Both the position numbers and the translations under genes were made by a program. From contig JAHEFF010000019.1 of the NCBI GenBank assembly GCA_024640315.1, forward strand, positions 1 to 57,003: 57,003 nt of DNA. The letters are read 5' to 3'. Below, piece by piece: positions 1 to 8,722 of the stretch. The stretch comes from Woeseiaceae bacterium (GTDB lineage Bacteria; Pseudomonadota; Gammaproteobacteria; Steroidobacterales; Woeseiaceae). Positions within the stretch are counted from its first letter, which is position 1; every line of letters begins with the position of its first letter. The notes under the pieces were generated by a model. That model was not told the DNA's origin. It was given only the letters and a program-made list of their open reading frames with translations, and did no database searches.

Positions 1-1022
1 GGGATGAACATCAGCTCAGTGCTCGGCCGAACCATCAGTATAGAGACGATAAGTATCGGCATCGTTGGGGCGAGCAGTACGACACTGACCCAGGTCTGTG
101 CTTCCTTGAAACTTTTCGTGAAGGAGGCAACCAGCGTCATCAGTGACGCGCCCACCAGCGCAAACGGCACCAACAAAAGAAAAGCCAACAGCACGACCAG
201 TGGGCCAAAATTGGGTGTCATGCCAAGTTCCTGCAATGGCATGAACTTCAATGTGAAGTGGAAGCAGGTCAGGCTGAGACTCAGTGAAATTGCCATGAAC
301 AGGCAGGCCGCAAATATCTTGCCAAATATAAGGTGGTCCCGTTTCACCGGCAGGCAGAGCAACGGCTCGAGTGAGCCGCGTTCGCGTTCGCCGGCGGTGG
401 CGTCTATCGCCAGGTTCATGCCGCCGGTGAGCAACGCAAAAATGAAAAAGTAGCTAAGCATGCCGAGCAGGATCGCCGAACGACCGCTGGGCGTGGAAAC
501 GTCGACCTCATCAATGTTCAATGGCCGCATAATGGCAGGGCTGACACCACGAACCGTCAGGCGCATGGCCGCGATTTCCTGGCTATACGCCTGCAGCGCC
601 CGGGTTACACGTCGGGTCTGGCGCTCGGCCTGGGTATTTGCCTGGTCGGTAATAACCTCGACGGTAGCCGACACCATGTTGCCGAAATTCTCGCCGAAGT
701 TATTCGGGATAACGACGACCACATCCTGTTCACCGACGCTGACCGCGTCGATGGCTGCTTCGCGCGACTCGGGGCCATCAGTGATGTTGATGTTCCGGCT
801 TTCGAGATAACGGATGAGGTTTGGTGCGTTCTCGGCGCCAATCACAGGGAGATCGAGGGCCTCCTCGGCATTGTCCAGGGACTGCTTGACCGACAGATTA
901 ATCACGAACGCAAACAATATTGGGCCGAAGAGTGGACCCATGAGCAACGCAGATATCAAGGTTCGCCTGTCGCGAAAATTCTCGACGACCTCTTTCATGA
1001 AGACTGTTCGGATAGTCTTCAT
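1..1022 (-). CDS. ABC-2 type transporter permease, NatB-like (partial, C-terminus beyond window)
   Basis: Membrane subunit of an ABC exporter, read on the minus strand from an ATG at 1022 and still open at position 1, giving about 340 codons. The product starts MKTIRTVFMKEVVENFRDRR. A first membrane segment (about residues 20-42) is followed by a roughly 130-residue extracytoplasmic region and then by several hydrophobic segments from about residue 190. A conserved stretch reading GERERGSLEPLL lies just after the second segment, as in NatB/YhaP sodium-efflux-type permeases. The ATG overlaps the stop of the ATPase gene in an ATGA, so the two are translationally coupled. The substrate cannot be read from the sequence: NatAB of Bacillus exports sodium, but many relatives are uncharacterised. 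Confidence 0.85.
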   Translation of the reverse strand, partial: MKTIRTVFMKEVVENFRDRRTLISALLMGPLFGPILFAFVINLSVKQSLDNAEEALDLPVIGAENAPNLIRYLESRNINITDGPESREAAIDAVSVGEQDVVVVIPNNFGENFGNMVSATVEVITDQANTQAERQTRRVTRALQAYSQEIAAMRLTVRGVSPAIMRPLNIDEVDVSTPSGRSAILLGMLSYFFIFALLTGGMNLAIDATAGERERGSLEPLLCLPVKRDHLIFGKIFAACLFMAISLSLSLTCFHFTLKFMPLQELGMTPNFGPLVVLLAFLLLVPFALVGASLMTLVASFTKSFKEAQTWVSVVLLAPTMPILIVSILMVRPSTELMFI

Positions 1023-1750
1023 AATTCGGGCGCCACCATTTGGATCGCCTTGACAAAGGCCTCCTCGAGATCTTCACAACCTGTCGCCCTGCGAATGCCA
1101 TCTGTTGTGTCATGCAATGCAACCTGGCCGGCCGCAATGATGACGATTTCGTCGCAAAGCGCAGCAACCTCCTGCATGACATGGCTGGAAAAGAGCACAC
1201 ACTTGCCATCCGTTTTCAACTGCCGGATCAGCTCCCGCAACGAGCGCGTCGCCATTACGTCGAGGCCGTTGCTTGGTTCGTCGAGAATAATATTTTGTGG
1301 CCCGTGCACGAGAGAGCGCGCAAGCGAGACCTTGGTGCGTTGACCCTGGGAAAAACCCTTGGTCTTGCGGTCGGCAAAGTCGTTGATGTCGAGCTGGTCG
1401 ATGACTGTCTGCACACATCCATCAATCTTGTCGGCCGGCATGTCATAGAGCTTCGCGTAGTATGCGATGTTTTCCCTGGCTGTCAGGTGTGGATAGAGGC
1501 CGGAGCCGTGAGGCAGGGTGCCTATCCTGGAGCGCGCCGCCACGCTGTCTTCAACGACGTTGATACCGTCGATTTTCGCAGTGCCCGAATCCGGTTTCAG
1601 CACCGTATAAAGCGCACGCAAGGTGGTCGACTTGCCTGCGCCGTTCGGTCCGAGAAGCCCGGTAATCTTGCCGTCATCCGCGGTGAATGAAACACCCTGG
1701 ACGGCCTTTACGTCACCGAAAGACTTGCGCAGATTTTCAACCTCGATCAT
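1019..1750 (-). CDS. ABC transporter ATP-binding protein, NatA-like
   Basis: A 243-residue nucleotide-binding subunit that would energise the adjacent permease. Walker A is GPNGAGKST (residues 34-42). The signature is the variant FSQGQ (133-137), the Walker B region is IILDEP (154-159) and the switch histidine is in SSHVMQE (about 190). These are intact, so it should hydrolyse ATP. Length and motif spacing fit the NatA/CcmA class of ABC-2 exporters. Its ATG overlaps the stop of the upstream hydrolase by 4 nt and its stop overlaps the permease start by 4 nt, so all three genes form one coupled operon. The exported compound is unknown. Confidence 0.9.
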   Translation of the reverse strand: MIEVENLRKSFGDVKAVQGVSFTADDGKITGLLGPNGAGKSTTLRALYTVLKPDSGTAKIDGINVVEDSVAARSRIGTLPHGSGLYPHLTARENIAYYAKLYDMPADKIDGCVQTVIDQLDINDFADRKTKGFSQGQRTKVSLARSLVHGPQNIILDEPSNGLDVMATRSLRELIRQLKTDGKCVLFSSHVMQEVAALCDEIVIIAAGQVALHDTTDGIRRATGCEDLEEAFVKAIQMVAPEL

Positions 1751-3216
1751 GGCGAAGGCCCGGAAAAGTCCAAAAAGAATGGCATAGCGAACAGTCGGTC
1801 AATGCAACCGGTTTCCAGTCCTTCAATGCTCGCGGCCTTTACAAAATCGCCAATGATAACGGGCATGCAACCACGACCTGCCTGGCCATGTCCCTGCTTT
1901 CGGCCGGTAAGGTGTAGTGCGTTGCCCAGATCCACCGCGGCAAGATCTGCATACGCAGGCGGTGTAATCGGATCTGCTTCGCCGGAAAGTAATAACACCG
2001 GAACGTCGGATGCGACCGGCTCCTTGAACGCCTCATCGAGCACACCTTTCGGCCAGACTGAACACATGGCCTCGAGTGCTTCGAGCTGTAATGGGCCAAT
2101 GTAGGTCGCCTCGAGTTCATCAGGAGTGACGTTCACGCCGTCGAAATACGGAGCATCTTCTGTGCAAATTACGGCGTTGTGCATGCCGATAGCCAGCGCG
2201 TCGGACATGTCATCTGAAATCATCATGAACTGCGAGGTAAGTGGCAGGAAGTTGCCGTTGATGGCCTCATCGATAAGCAACGGAATCAATGCGACTGTAC
2301 TCGGGTGATAGCTCAACAGGCGCAGGGCGCCGGCCATCTCCGTGTCGCCGAAAACAATCTCCTCCGGTGCTCCGGTAAGCGGGTTCGCCATGTATACGGT
2401 GACCGATTGGGCCGCGAGGCTTGCCTGCAAAGCGCCAAATTGACGCCGTATGTCGGGAAAACGTTCGTTGCATGGTTCGCTTTCGGCACAGCGGCGGAAG
2501 ATGGCATCGAGTGCGTTCTGTGCTTCGATCGCGATGCCCGGACCCAACGCAATCTGCGGTGCCGCCACACCGTCAATGACGACCGAACGGGTCGATTCCG
2601 GGTACTGGCGCAGGAAGTGTTGTGCAACCCGGGTGCCATAGGAGATGCCGTACAGGTTCAGTTGCGAGTAGCCGAGCGTCACCCGGAGCGCCTCGAGATC
2701 CTGCACGGCGACGCTGGTGGTAAAGAATCGTGGATCGTGCGGCAATGAGGCGAGACAGGTTTCGGTCGCCGCGATGGTTTGCTCCCTGGAGAATCGCCCC
2801 TCGATCAGGTCATCGTCGGCATCGCACTGCATTCTTGCTGAGCCGCCTGTGCCGCGCTGATCGAGCAGCACGATATCGCGGCTTCGGCGCACCTCTTCGA
2901 AGGCGGTCGCGTAGCTGGCGTAAAACTCTATGGTCGACTGTCCCGGGCCACCGGCTATCGGCACAAAAGGGTCGGGTTCCGGTTCAAGAGTCAATGCGGG
3001 CACGATGGCGACGCGCAGGTCGAGGATGGGCGAATCAGGATTGGTGGGGTCCTGCGGCTGCTGCAGAATGCCGCAGCGTGCCTTGATTCCCGGAAAGCCA
3101 TCGCCTGCACGAATTCGACAGTCTTCGAGCAGGAGGCCCGCCCCTGGGCCCTCGTACTGACCCATGACAGGCATGCCGGCCAGCAATACTGCGCCGAGTA
3201 TGGCTAATCTCTTCAC
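1747..3216 (-). CDS. Exported alpha/beta hydrolase with TAP-like C-terminal domain
   Basis: Predicted secreted serine hydrolase or peptidase of the tripeptidyl-aminopeptidase-like family. The GTG at 3216 is taken as the start because the protein then opens directly with a signal peptide (VKRLAILGAVLLAGMPVMGQ). The open frame reaches a TTG at 3264, which would put 16 polar residues before it. The nucleophile elbow is GISYGT, with the Ser at about residue 192. An oxyanion-type PIAGGPGQS lies upstream, and GEADPITPP and GHGQ near the C-terminus supply the expected Asp and His. About 489 residues is normal for the family. The natA- and natB-like genes follow with 4-nt overlaps, so hydrolase and transporter are probably one functional unit. 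The substrate is unknown; a proline-type aminopeptidase or an ester hydrolase are both possible. Confidence 0.82.
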   Translation of the reverse strand: MKRLAILGAVLLAGMPVMGQYEGPGAGLLLEDCRIRAGDGFPGIKARCGILQQPQDPTNPDSPILDLRVAIVPALTLEPEPDPFVPIAGGPGQSTIEFYASYATAFEEVRRSRDIVLLDQRGTGGSARMQCDADDDLIEGRFSREQTIAATETCLASLPHDPRFFTTSVAVQDLEALRVTLGYSQLNLYGISYGTRVAQHFLRQYPESTRSVVIDGVAAPQIALGPGIAIEAQNALDAIFRRCAESEPCNERFPDIRRQFGALQASLAAQSVTVYMANPLTGAPEEIVFGDTEMAGALRLLSYHPSTVALIPLLIDEAINGNFLPLTSQFMMISDDMSDALAIGMHNAVICTEDAPYFDGVNVTPDELEATYIGPLQLEALEAMCSVWPKGVLDEAFKEPVASDVPVLLLSGEADPITPPAYADLAAVDLGNALHLTGRKQGHGQAGRGCMPVIIGDFVKAASIEGLETGCIDRLFAMPFFLDFSGPSP

Positions 3217-3318
3217 TTTTGAGTCCGGTATGAGTGGCGCGGCTATATTCCGGAAACCACCCAAATAAGTAAAGCCTTATGGCGCGGGGCGCTTCGGCCG
3301 ATTAGAATGGCGCACCCG

Positions 3319-3336
3319 AAAAACTGGTCAGTTTTT
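3319..3336. promoter_or_regulatory. Palindrome just upstream of mnmG
   Basis: AAAAACTG-GT-CAGTTTTT is a perfect 8-bp inverted repeat with a 2-nt spacer, ending 5 nt before the mnmG start codon. A -10-like TAGAAT lies at 3303-3308, so the palindrome would sit in the early transcribed region. It could be an operator or an RNA hairpin affecting initiation. No good Shine-Dalgarno is seen between it and the ATG, only GAG. The role is inferred from position and symmetry alone. Confidence 0.4.
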
Positions 3337-3341
3337 GAGCA

Positions 3342-5249
3342 ATGTCTGCGGATTCGACATTTGATGTCATCGTGATTGGCGGTGGCCATGCTGGTACGGA
3401 AGCAAGTCTTGCTGCCGCGCGTACCGGTGCGCGTACGCTTCTTATTACGCAAAACATATCCACGCTGGGCCAGATGAGCTGTAACCCGGCCATTGGCGGT
3501 ATTGGCAAGGGTCACCTGACCCGGGAAATCGACGCACTTGGCGGGGCGATGGCGGCAGCTATCGACCGGGCCGGCATTCAGTTCCGAACCCTGAACGCGA
3601 GCAAAGGTGCCGCCGTTCGGGCGACCCGTGCACAGGCAGACCGTGTGCTTTACCGGCAGGCGATTCGCAGCTTGCTGGAGAATCAACCCGGCCTCTCGAT
3701 ATTCCAGCAATCGGTCGAAGACCTGTTAATGGACGGCGATCGCATCGCCGGCGTCATCACCGGGCTTGGCTTGAAGTTCTTTGCCAGGAGTGTGGTGCTT
3801 ACGGTGGGCACCTTCCTTGGCGGACGTATCCTGATCGGCAGCACTGAGAAATCCGGCGGCCGGGCGGGAGACCCGCCATCGATTCGGCTTGCAGAGCGAC
3901 TTCGGGAGATGCCTTTCCGGGTGGCCAGGCTCAAAACCGGGACGCCGCCGCGCGTTGATGGCAAAACGCTTAACTACGACGTGATGACCGAGCAGCCTGG
4001 AGATGAACCGGTGCCGGTGTTTTCGTTTCTGGGCAGGCGCAAAGACCACCCGCGCCAGGTGAGTTGCCATATCACGCATACGACCGAAGAAACACACGAC
4101 ATCATTCGTGGTTCGCTTCACGAATCACCAATGTATACCGGAATGATTGAAGGTGCGGGTCCGCGGTATTGCCCGTCGATCGAAGACAAGGTGGTTCGCT
4201 TCGCGGACAGGAACTCACACCAGATTTTCGTCGAGCCCGAGGGGCTGGACACCCATGAGGTCTATCCGAACGGCATCTCAACGAGCCTGCCCTATGAAAC
4301 GCAGCTCCGTTTTGTGCGTTCAATGAAGGGCTTTGAAAAAGCGCACATCACGCAGCCAGGATACGCGATCGAGTACGACTACTTCGATCCTCGCGACCTG
4401 AAGCCCACACTGGAAACCAGTTTTGTCAGCGGCCTCTTCTTTGCCGGCCAGATCAATGGCACGACCGGCTATGAGGAGGCGGGCGCGCAGGGCCTGCTTG
4501 CCGGTATCAATGCAGCGCGCACGTCAGCTGACCAGCCAGGCTGGTATCCGGCGCGAAACGAAGCGTATCTTGGTGTGCTCGTCGACGACCTGATCACCCG
4601 CGGCGTCAGCGAGCCCTACCGAATGTTCACCAGCCGCGCCGAGTATCGCTTGCTGCTGCGGGAAGACAATGCCGACCTTCGTTTGACGCCTGTCGGCCGC
4701 GAGATGGGCCTCGTCAATGACTGCCGCTGGCGATATTTTGAAGCCAAGCGTGAAGCGGTCGCTGGTGAACAGGAGCGTCTTCACAGCATCGTCGTTCGTC
4801 CCGGCCGGTTGAATGAAAAAGATGTCGAGATTCTTGGTGCGGAGTTTCAGCGTGAGGTTCGGGCTGCCGACTTGTTGCGCCGCCCGGAGTTCGATTACGC
4901 TGACGTGGCGTCCTTGTCGTGCGTTGGCAGCGGCCACTGGCGCGACAACCTGTACGATGAACAGGTTGAGGACGTGGAACTCCAGCTCGAGGTTCAGGCG
5001 CGATATGCCGGCTACATCGATCGGCAGCAACGTGAAATCGAAAAACACGCGAAGCAGGAGAAGCTTGTGCTGCCGTCCGACATCGACTATTCACTTGTCA
5101 CCGGCCTCTCGACCGAAGCACGGCAGCGCCTCGAATCGGCCAGGCCTGTGACGCTCGGCCACGCCTCGCGCCTCGAAGGCGTTACACCGTCGACGGTTTC
5201 GCTGCTCCTGATCCACCTGAAGAAACGCCAGCTGCAACGTTCGGCCTGA
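3342..5249 (+). CDS. mnmG: tRNA uridine-5-carboxymethylaminomethyl(34) synthesis enzyme MnmG
   Basis: FAD-binding subunit that, with MnmE, installs the cmnm5 (or nm5) group on U34 of certain tRNAs. It acts in the cytoplasm. The 635 residues match the family length of about 630. The dinucleotide fold is at the N-terminus ([12 protein letters not shown], residues 11-22). The conserved [30 protein letters not shown] and [14 protein letters not shown] blocks are all present. The C-terminal domain that contacts MnmE and tRNA is complete. In many gammaproteobacteria this gene is followed directly by rsmG-parA-parB; here an unrelated 17-kb block separates them. The ATG at 3342 leads straight into the FAD motif, so the start is secure. 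Confidence 0.97.
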   Translation: MSADSTFDVIVIGGGHAGTEASLAAARTGARTLLITQNISTLGQMSCNPAIGGIGKGHLTREIDALGGAMAAAIDRAGIQFRTLNASKGAAVRATRAQADRVLYRQAIRSLLENQPGLSIFQQSVEDLLMDGDRIAGVITGLGLKFFARSVVLTVGTFLGGRILIGSTEKSGGRAGDPPSIRLAERLREMPFRVARLKTGTPPRVDGKTLNYDVMTEQPGDEPVPVFSFLGRRKDHPRQVSCHITHTTEETHDIIRGSLHESPMYTGMIEGAGPRYCPSIEDKVVRFADRNSHQIFVEPEGLDTHEVYPNGISTSLPYETQLRFVRSMKGFEKAHITQPGYAIEYDYFDPRDLKPTLETSFVSGLFFAGQINGTTGYEEAGAQGLLAGINAARTSADQPGWYPARNEAYLGVLVDDLITRGVSEPYRMFTSRAEYRLLLREDNADLRLTPVGREMGLVNDCRWRYFEAKREAVAGEQERLHSIVVRPGRLNEKDVEILGAEFQREVRAADLLRRPEFDYADVASLSCVGSGHWRDNLYDEQVEDVELQLEVQARYAGYIDRQQREIEKHAKQEKLVLPSDIDYSLVTGLSTEARQRLESARPVTLGHASRLEGVTPSTVSLLLIHLKKRQLQRSA

Positions 5250-5343
5250 ACCGACAAGGTTAGGGGCGACAGAACCTGGCGCCGACCCCCAATTTTCTGA
5301 CGAGGCGCACAGAATGACGGCGTCCATGCGGTATTCTGGAGCA

Positions 5344-6942
5344 ATGAAACACACATTGGTCCTGCTGCTTGTTTCCATGCTGGCGCTCGGCGCCTGTGAT
5401 GGTGGTGTCGATCGGGCCGCGCAGGAATCTGTGCTCCACCGTGGTTTGGGGGAAGAGCCGGGATCGCTCGACGTCCACAAGTCCCGCAGCAGCGAGGCCG
5501 GACACGTGTTGCGAGATCTCGGGGAGGGCCTGACCGGTTACACGCGGGACGGAGAGATTCGCGCCGCCGCCGCGGATCACTGGACCGTTTCCGACGACGG
5601 ACTGGAGTATGTCTTTGTGCTGCGGCCGGACGCACGCTGGACAAATGGTGATCCCGTTACAGCGGATGATTTTGTCTACAGCTTCCGGCGACTCGTCGAC
5701 CCGACGACCGCGGCGTTTTATGAAAACTCCGTTATTGATGTTGCCAACGCTGCGGAGATCATTGCAGGAGAAATACCGCCGGAGTCGCTGGGGATCGAGG
5801 CAATGGCTATCGACCAGCTTAAGATCACGCTTCGACATCCCGTTCCCTATTTCCTTGGCTTGCTGACCCATCCAAGCACCTTTCCAGTTCACCGTGGCTC
5901 TGTTGAGGCTCATGGTGAAGCGCACTCACGCCCCGGAAACCTGGTCTCGAATGGCGCCTATCGGCTGGTTGCATGGGAGGTTGGGTCATATATCGAAATC
6001 GAGCGCAACGAGTACTACTGGGATGCAGGAAACACCGCCATTGACCGGGTTTTTCACTACGTGACGCCAGAGCCGATGGCCGAATTAAATCGCTACCGGG
6101 CGGGCGAATTGGACATTACCAGGGCCATTCCGCCTGAGTCATTCAAGCAGATGCTGGAAACCCGGCCGGACGAGGTCAGGGTGTCGCCCGCGCTTGGCGT
6201 TTACTATTACGGCTTCAATATGACAAACCCTGTGTTTGGTGATAACCCGAAACTTCGCGAAGCGCTCTCAATGGCGATCGACCGGGAACAGCTTGTGGCG
6301 ATTGTCGGCCGGGGTGAAGCGCCCGCTTACAGCTGGGTTCCGGATGGCACCGCTAACTACGAACCACAGAAGTATTCCTGGGCGGACATGCCCCCTGAAG
6401 AACGAATCACGAAGGCACAGCAGCTATTCTACGAAGCGGGGTTCGGACCGGGTAAGTCATTTCGACCCGAGATTCGGTACAACACCCACGATACCCACAG
6501 ACAGATTGCCGTGGCGGTACAGTCGATGTGGAAGGAGGTGCTTGGTGTCGAGGCGAAGCTGATCAATGAAGAATTCCAGGTCATGCTGGAAAACATCGTG
6601 CAAAAGAATTCCATCGACATTTTTCGTATGAACTGGAATGGTGATTACAATGATGCACACACATTTCTCAGCACGGCTGAAAGCGACAACCCTTCAAACC
6701 TGACCGGCTACCAAAGCGCGGACTTCGATTCGCTGATGCAACGCGCGGCAAGACAGACGGATCCGTCGCGACGCAGACTGTATCTGGAAGAAGCGGAAGC
6801 CAGGATGCTGCGTGATTATCCGCTGATCCCGATGTATTTCTTCGTCAACAAAGCCATGGTGAGTCCCCAGGTGAGAGGCTGGGGAGACAACGTGCTGAAT
6901 TACCATTACAGTCAACACCTGAGTTTTGCCGCTGACGAATAG
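5344..6942 (+). CDS. Oligopeptide ABC transporter, substrate-binding lipoprotein (OppA-like)
   Basis: Extracytoplasmic solute-binding protein of family 5 (OppA/DppA type), 532 residues. The ATG at 5344 is chosen because it opens a lipoprotein signal (MKHTLVLLLVSMLALGAC) whose Cys would be lipidated; a frame start 10 codons earlier adds an implausible extension. Family blocks include the opening EPGSLDVHKS, then DARWTNGDPVTADDFVYSFRR, SNGAYRLVAWEVG and LREALSMAIDR. The permease and ATPase genes follow within a few bases, completing an importer for peptides or similar amides. It resembles OppA more than the nickel-specific members, but the ligand cannot be fixed from sequence. Confidence 0.92.
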   Translation: MKHTLVLLLVSMLALGACDGGVDRAAQESVLHRGLGEEPGSLDVHKSRSSEAGHVLRDLGEGLTGYTRDGEIRAAAADHWTVSDDGLEYVFVLRPDARWTNGDPVTADDFVYSFRRLVDPTTAAFYENSVIDVANAAEIIAGEIPPESLGIEAMAIDQLKITLRHPVPYFLGLLTHPSTFPVHRGSVEAHGEAHSRPGNLVSNGAYRLVAWEVGSYIEIERNEYYWDAGNTAIDRVFHYVTPEPMAELNRYRAGELDITRAIPPESFKQMLETRPDEVRVSPALGVYYYGFNMTNPVFGDNPKLREALSMAIDREQLVAIVGRGEAPAYSWVPDGTANYEPQKYSWADMPPEERITKAQQLFYEAGFGPGKSFRPEIRYNTHDTHRQIAVAVQSMWKEVLGVEAKLINEEFQVMLENIVQKNSIDIFRMNWNGDYNDAHTFLSTAESDNPSNLTGYQSADFDSLMQRAARQTDPSRRRLYLEEAEARMLRDYPLIPMYFFVNKAMVSPQVRGWGDNVLNYHYSQHLSFAADE

Positions 6943-6947
6943 ATTAG

Positions 6948-7871
6948 GTGCTGCGTTACGCAACTTTGCGCATCCTGGGAGCGATACCGACCCTGTTGTT
7001 GGTAATTGCGATCGCGTTTCTGATGGTGCATTCGGCACCAGGCGGACCCTTCGACAGAGAGCGCGTGCTCGCCCCCGAAGTCGAGCGAAATATCGAACGC
7101 GCCTACCATCTCGACGAATCTCTGCCCGAACAGTTTTCAAGATATCTGCAAGGCTTGTTGCACGGCGACCTCGGCCCGTCCTATCGCTATCGTGACTACA
7201 CTGTTGCGGAATTGATTGGCGGCGCATTGCCACTGTCTATACGACTCGGCGCACTGGCCATGGCGCTTGCGCTGGTGGCTGGCGTCAGTGCCGGAATGGT
7301 GGCGGCACTGAGGAAGAACACGATCATCGACCGGTTGGTCACAGGTATTGCAATGATCGGCATATCAGTGCCCGTCTTTGTTATCGCGCCGTTGATGGTC
7401 CTGGTTTTTGCGGTCTTTCTGAACTGGTTGCCCGCGAGCTGGACGGGCGGCAACGCCGCGAATCGAATGCTGATGCCCGTGATAGCACTCGCACTTCCGC
7501 AAATCGCCTATATCGCGAGACTCACACGCGCGAGCATGATCAATGTGATGAACAGTGACTTTGTGCGCACCGCCCGGGCGCAGGGCCTGAGTACGATTTC
7601 AATAGTTCGCTACCACGCGATCAAGCCGGCGATGCTGCCACTGCTTTCCTACATGGGTCCGGCAATCGCAGGTGTCCTCACCGGGTCTGTCGTCGTTGAG
7701 GAGGTTTTCGGCATTCCGGGTGTTGGGCAGTTCTTCATCCGTGGCGCCCTGAACAGAGACTACACGCTGGTGCTGGGCATCACGGTTTTTTATGCAACGC
7801 TCGTGATTTTTCTGAACCTGATCGTTGACCTGCTCTACGGCTTTCTCGATCCGAGGATTCGTGGGCGATGA
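6948..7871 (+). CDS. Oligopeptide ABC transporter permease (OppB/DppB-like)
   Basis: Inner-membrane permease of 307 residues with about six hydrophobic segments. It has the N-terminal signature of the OppB/DppB branch (RILGAIPTLLLVIAIAFLMV). The cytoplasmic EAA-type loop that docks the ATPase reads FVRTARAQGLSTISIVRYHA. The start is a GTG 5 nt after the binding-protein stop, with a poor ribosome-binding site, which suggests re-initiation from the upstream gene. The stop overlaps the next permease start in an ATGA. Confidence 0.92.
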   Translation: MLRYATLRILGAIPTLLLVIAIAFLMVHSAPGGPFDRERVLAPEVERNIERAYHLDESLPEQFSRYLQGLLHGDLGPSYRYRDYTVAELIGGALPLSIRLGALAMALALVAGVSAGMVAALRKNTIIDRLVTGIAMIGISVPVFVIAPLMVLVFAVFLNWLPASWTGGNAANRMLMPVIALALPQIAYIARLTRASMINVMNSDFVRTARAQGLSTISIVRYHAIKPAMLPLLSYMGPAIAGVLTGSVVVEEVFGIPGVGQFFIRGALNRDYTLVLGITVFYATLVIFLNLIVDLLYGFLDPRIRGR

Positions 7872-8722
7872 GTATGTTCAGTTCTCTCAGTCCGGTTGCC
7901 CGGTACATACGCGCGAGTCGTATGGTTGCGGTGTGCGTGCTCCTGTTGCTGCTCGTCGCGCTGGCGGCGCTTGCAGGTCCACTACTTAATCCAAACGACT
8001 ACATAACAACTGACTTTGCGAATCGTTTCGGCCAGCCGACGATGACGAACCTGCATTTTTTTGGCACTGATGAACTTGGTCGTGATTTGTTTTCGAGGAC
8101 GTTGCTTGGCGCCCAGGTGACGCTTTTCGTCGCTGTCATAGCAAGCGTTGTCAGTCTCGGCATCGGCGTGATTTACGGCGCTGCAGCAGGTTTCATCGGC
8201 GGCAAAGTCGATGCGATCATGATGCGCGCTGTTGATGCGCTGTATGCGCTGCCATTTGTGTTTCTCGTCATTCTGCTGATGGTCGCATTCGAACGAAATT
8301 TCCTGCTCATCTTCGTCGCAATCGGAGCCATTAACTGGCTGGATATGGCCCGCATCGTGCGGGGTCAAACCATTAGCCTGAAGCATCGGGAGTTCGTCGA
8401 CGCCGCCAGGCTGATCGGTGTATCGACGCCGGGAATCATATTCCGTCACATCATGCCTAATCTGTTCGGCGTCGTTGTTGTGTACATGACGCTTACGATT
8501 CCGCAGGCCATCCTCGTCGAATCTTTCCTGAGCTTCCTGGGCCTTGGTGTGCAGGAACCGCAAACCTCACTCGGCGCACTCGTTAGCAACGGCGTAAGTC
8601 ATATGGAGCGAGCGCCGTGGCTGCTGATTATTCCGGCAAGCGTGCTGGCGTTTATTCTGTTTTGTTTTAACTTCTTAGGTGACGGACTGCGGGACGTTGT
8701 CGACCCAAAGAAGAAGGCCTGA
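7868..8722 (+). CDS. Oligopeptide ABC transporter permease (OppC/DppC-like)
   Basis: Second inner-membrane permease, 284 residues. It has the OppC-type N-terminal segment, the conserved FGTDELGRDLFSR block after the first membrane span, and an EAA loop (REFVDAARLIGVSTPGIIFR) for contact with the ATPase. It overlaps the upstream permease by 4 nt and the downstream ATPase by 1 nt (TGATG), so the transporter genes are co-translated. It pairs with the OppB-like protein to form the pore. Confidence 0.93.
   Translation: MSMFSSLSPVARYIRASRMVAVCVLLLLLVALAALAGPLLNPNDYITTDFANRFGQPTMTNLHFFGTDELGRDLFSRTLLGAQVTLFVAVIASVVSLGIGVIYGAAAGFIGGKVDAIMMRAVDALYALPFVFLVILLMVAFERNFLLIFVAIGAINWLDMARIVRGQTISLKHREFVDAARLIGVSTPGIIFRHIMPNLFGVVVVYMTLTIPQAILVESFLSFLGLGVQEPQTSLGALVSNGVSHMERAPWLLIIPASVLAFILFCFNFLGDGLRDVVDPKKKA

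Noticed and set aside
4..1053. Three consecutive plus-strand frames
   Set aside because: They are antisense to the partial ABC permease, which reads as one uninterrupted membrane protein from 1022 to the window edge.
1040..1690. A 216-codon plus-strand frame
   Set aside because: It is antisense to the natA-like ATPase, whose Walker and signature motifs are unmistakable.
7982..8563. A 193-codon minus-strand frame rich in His, Asp and Gln
   Set aside because: It is the complement of the hydrophobic OppC-like permease; mirrored membrane codons give this composition.
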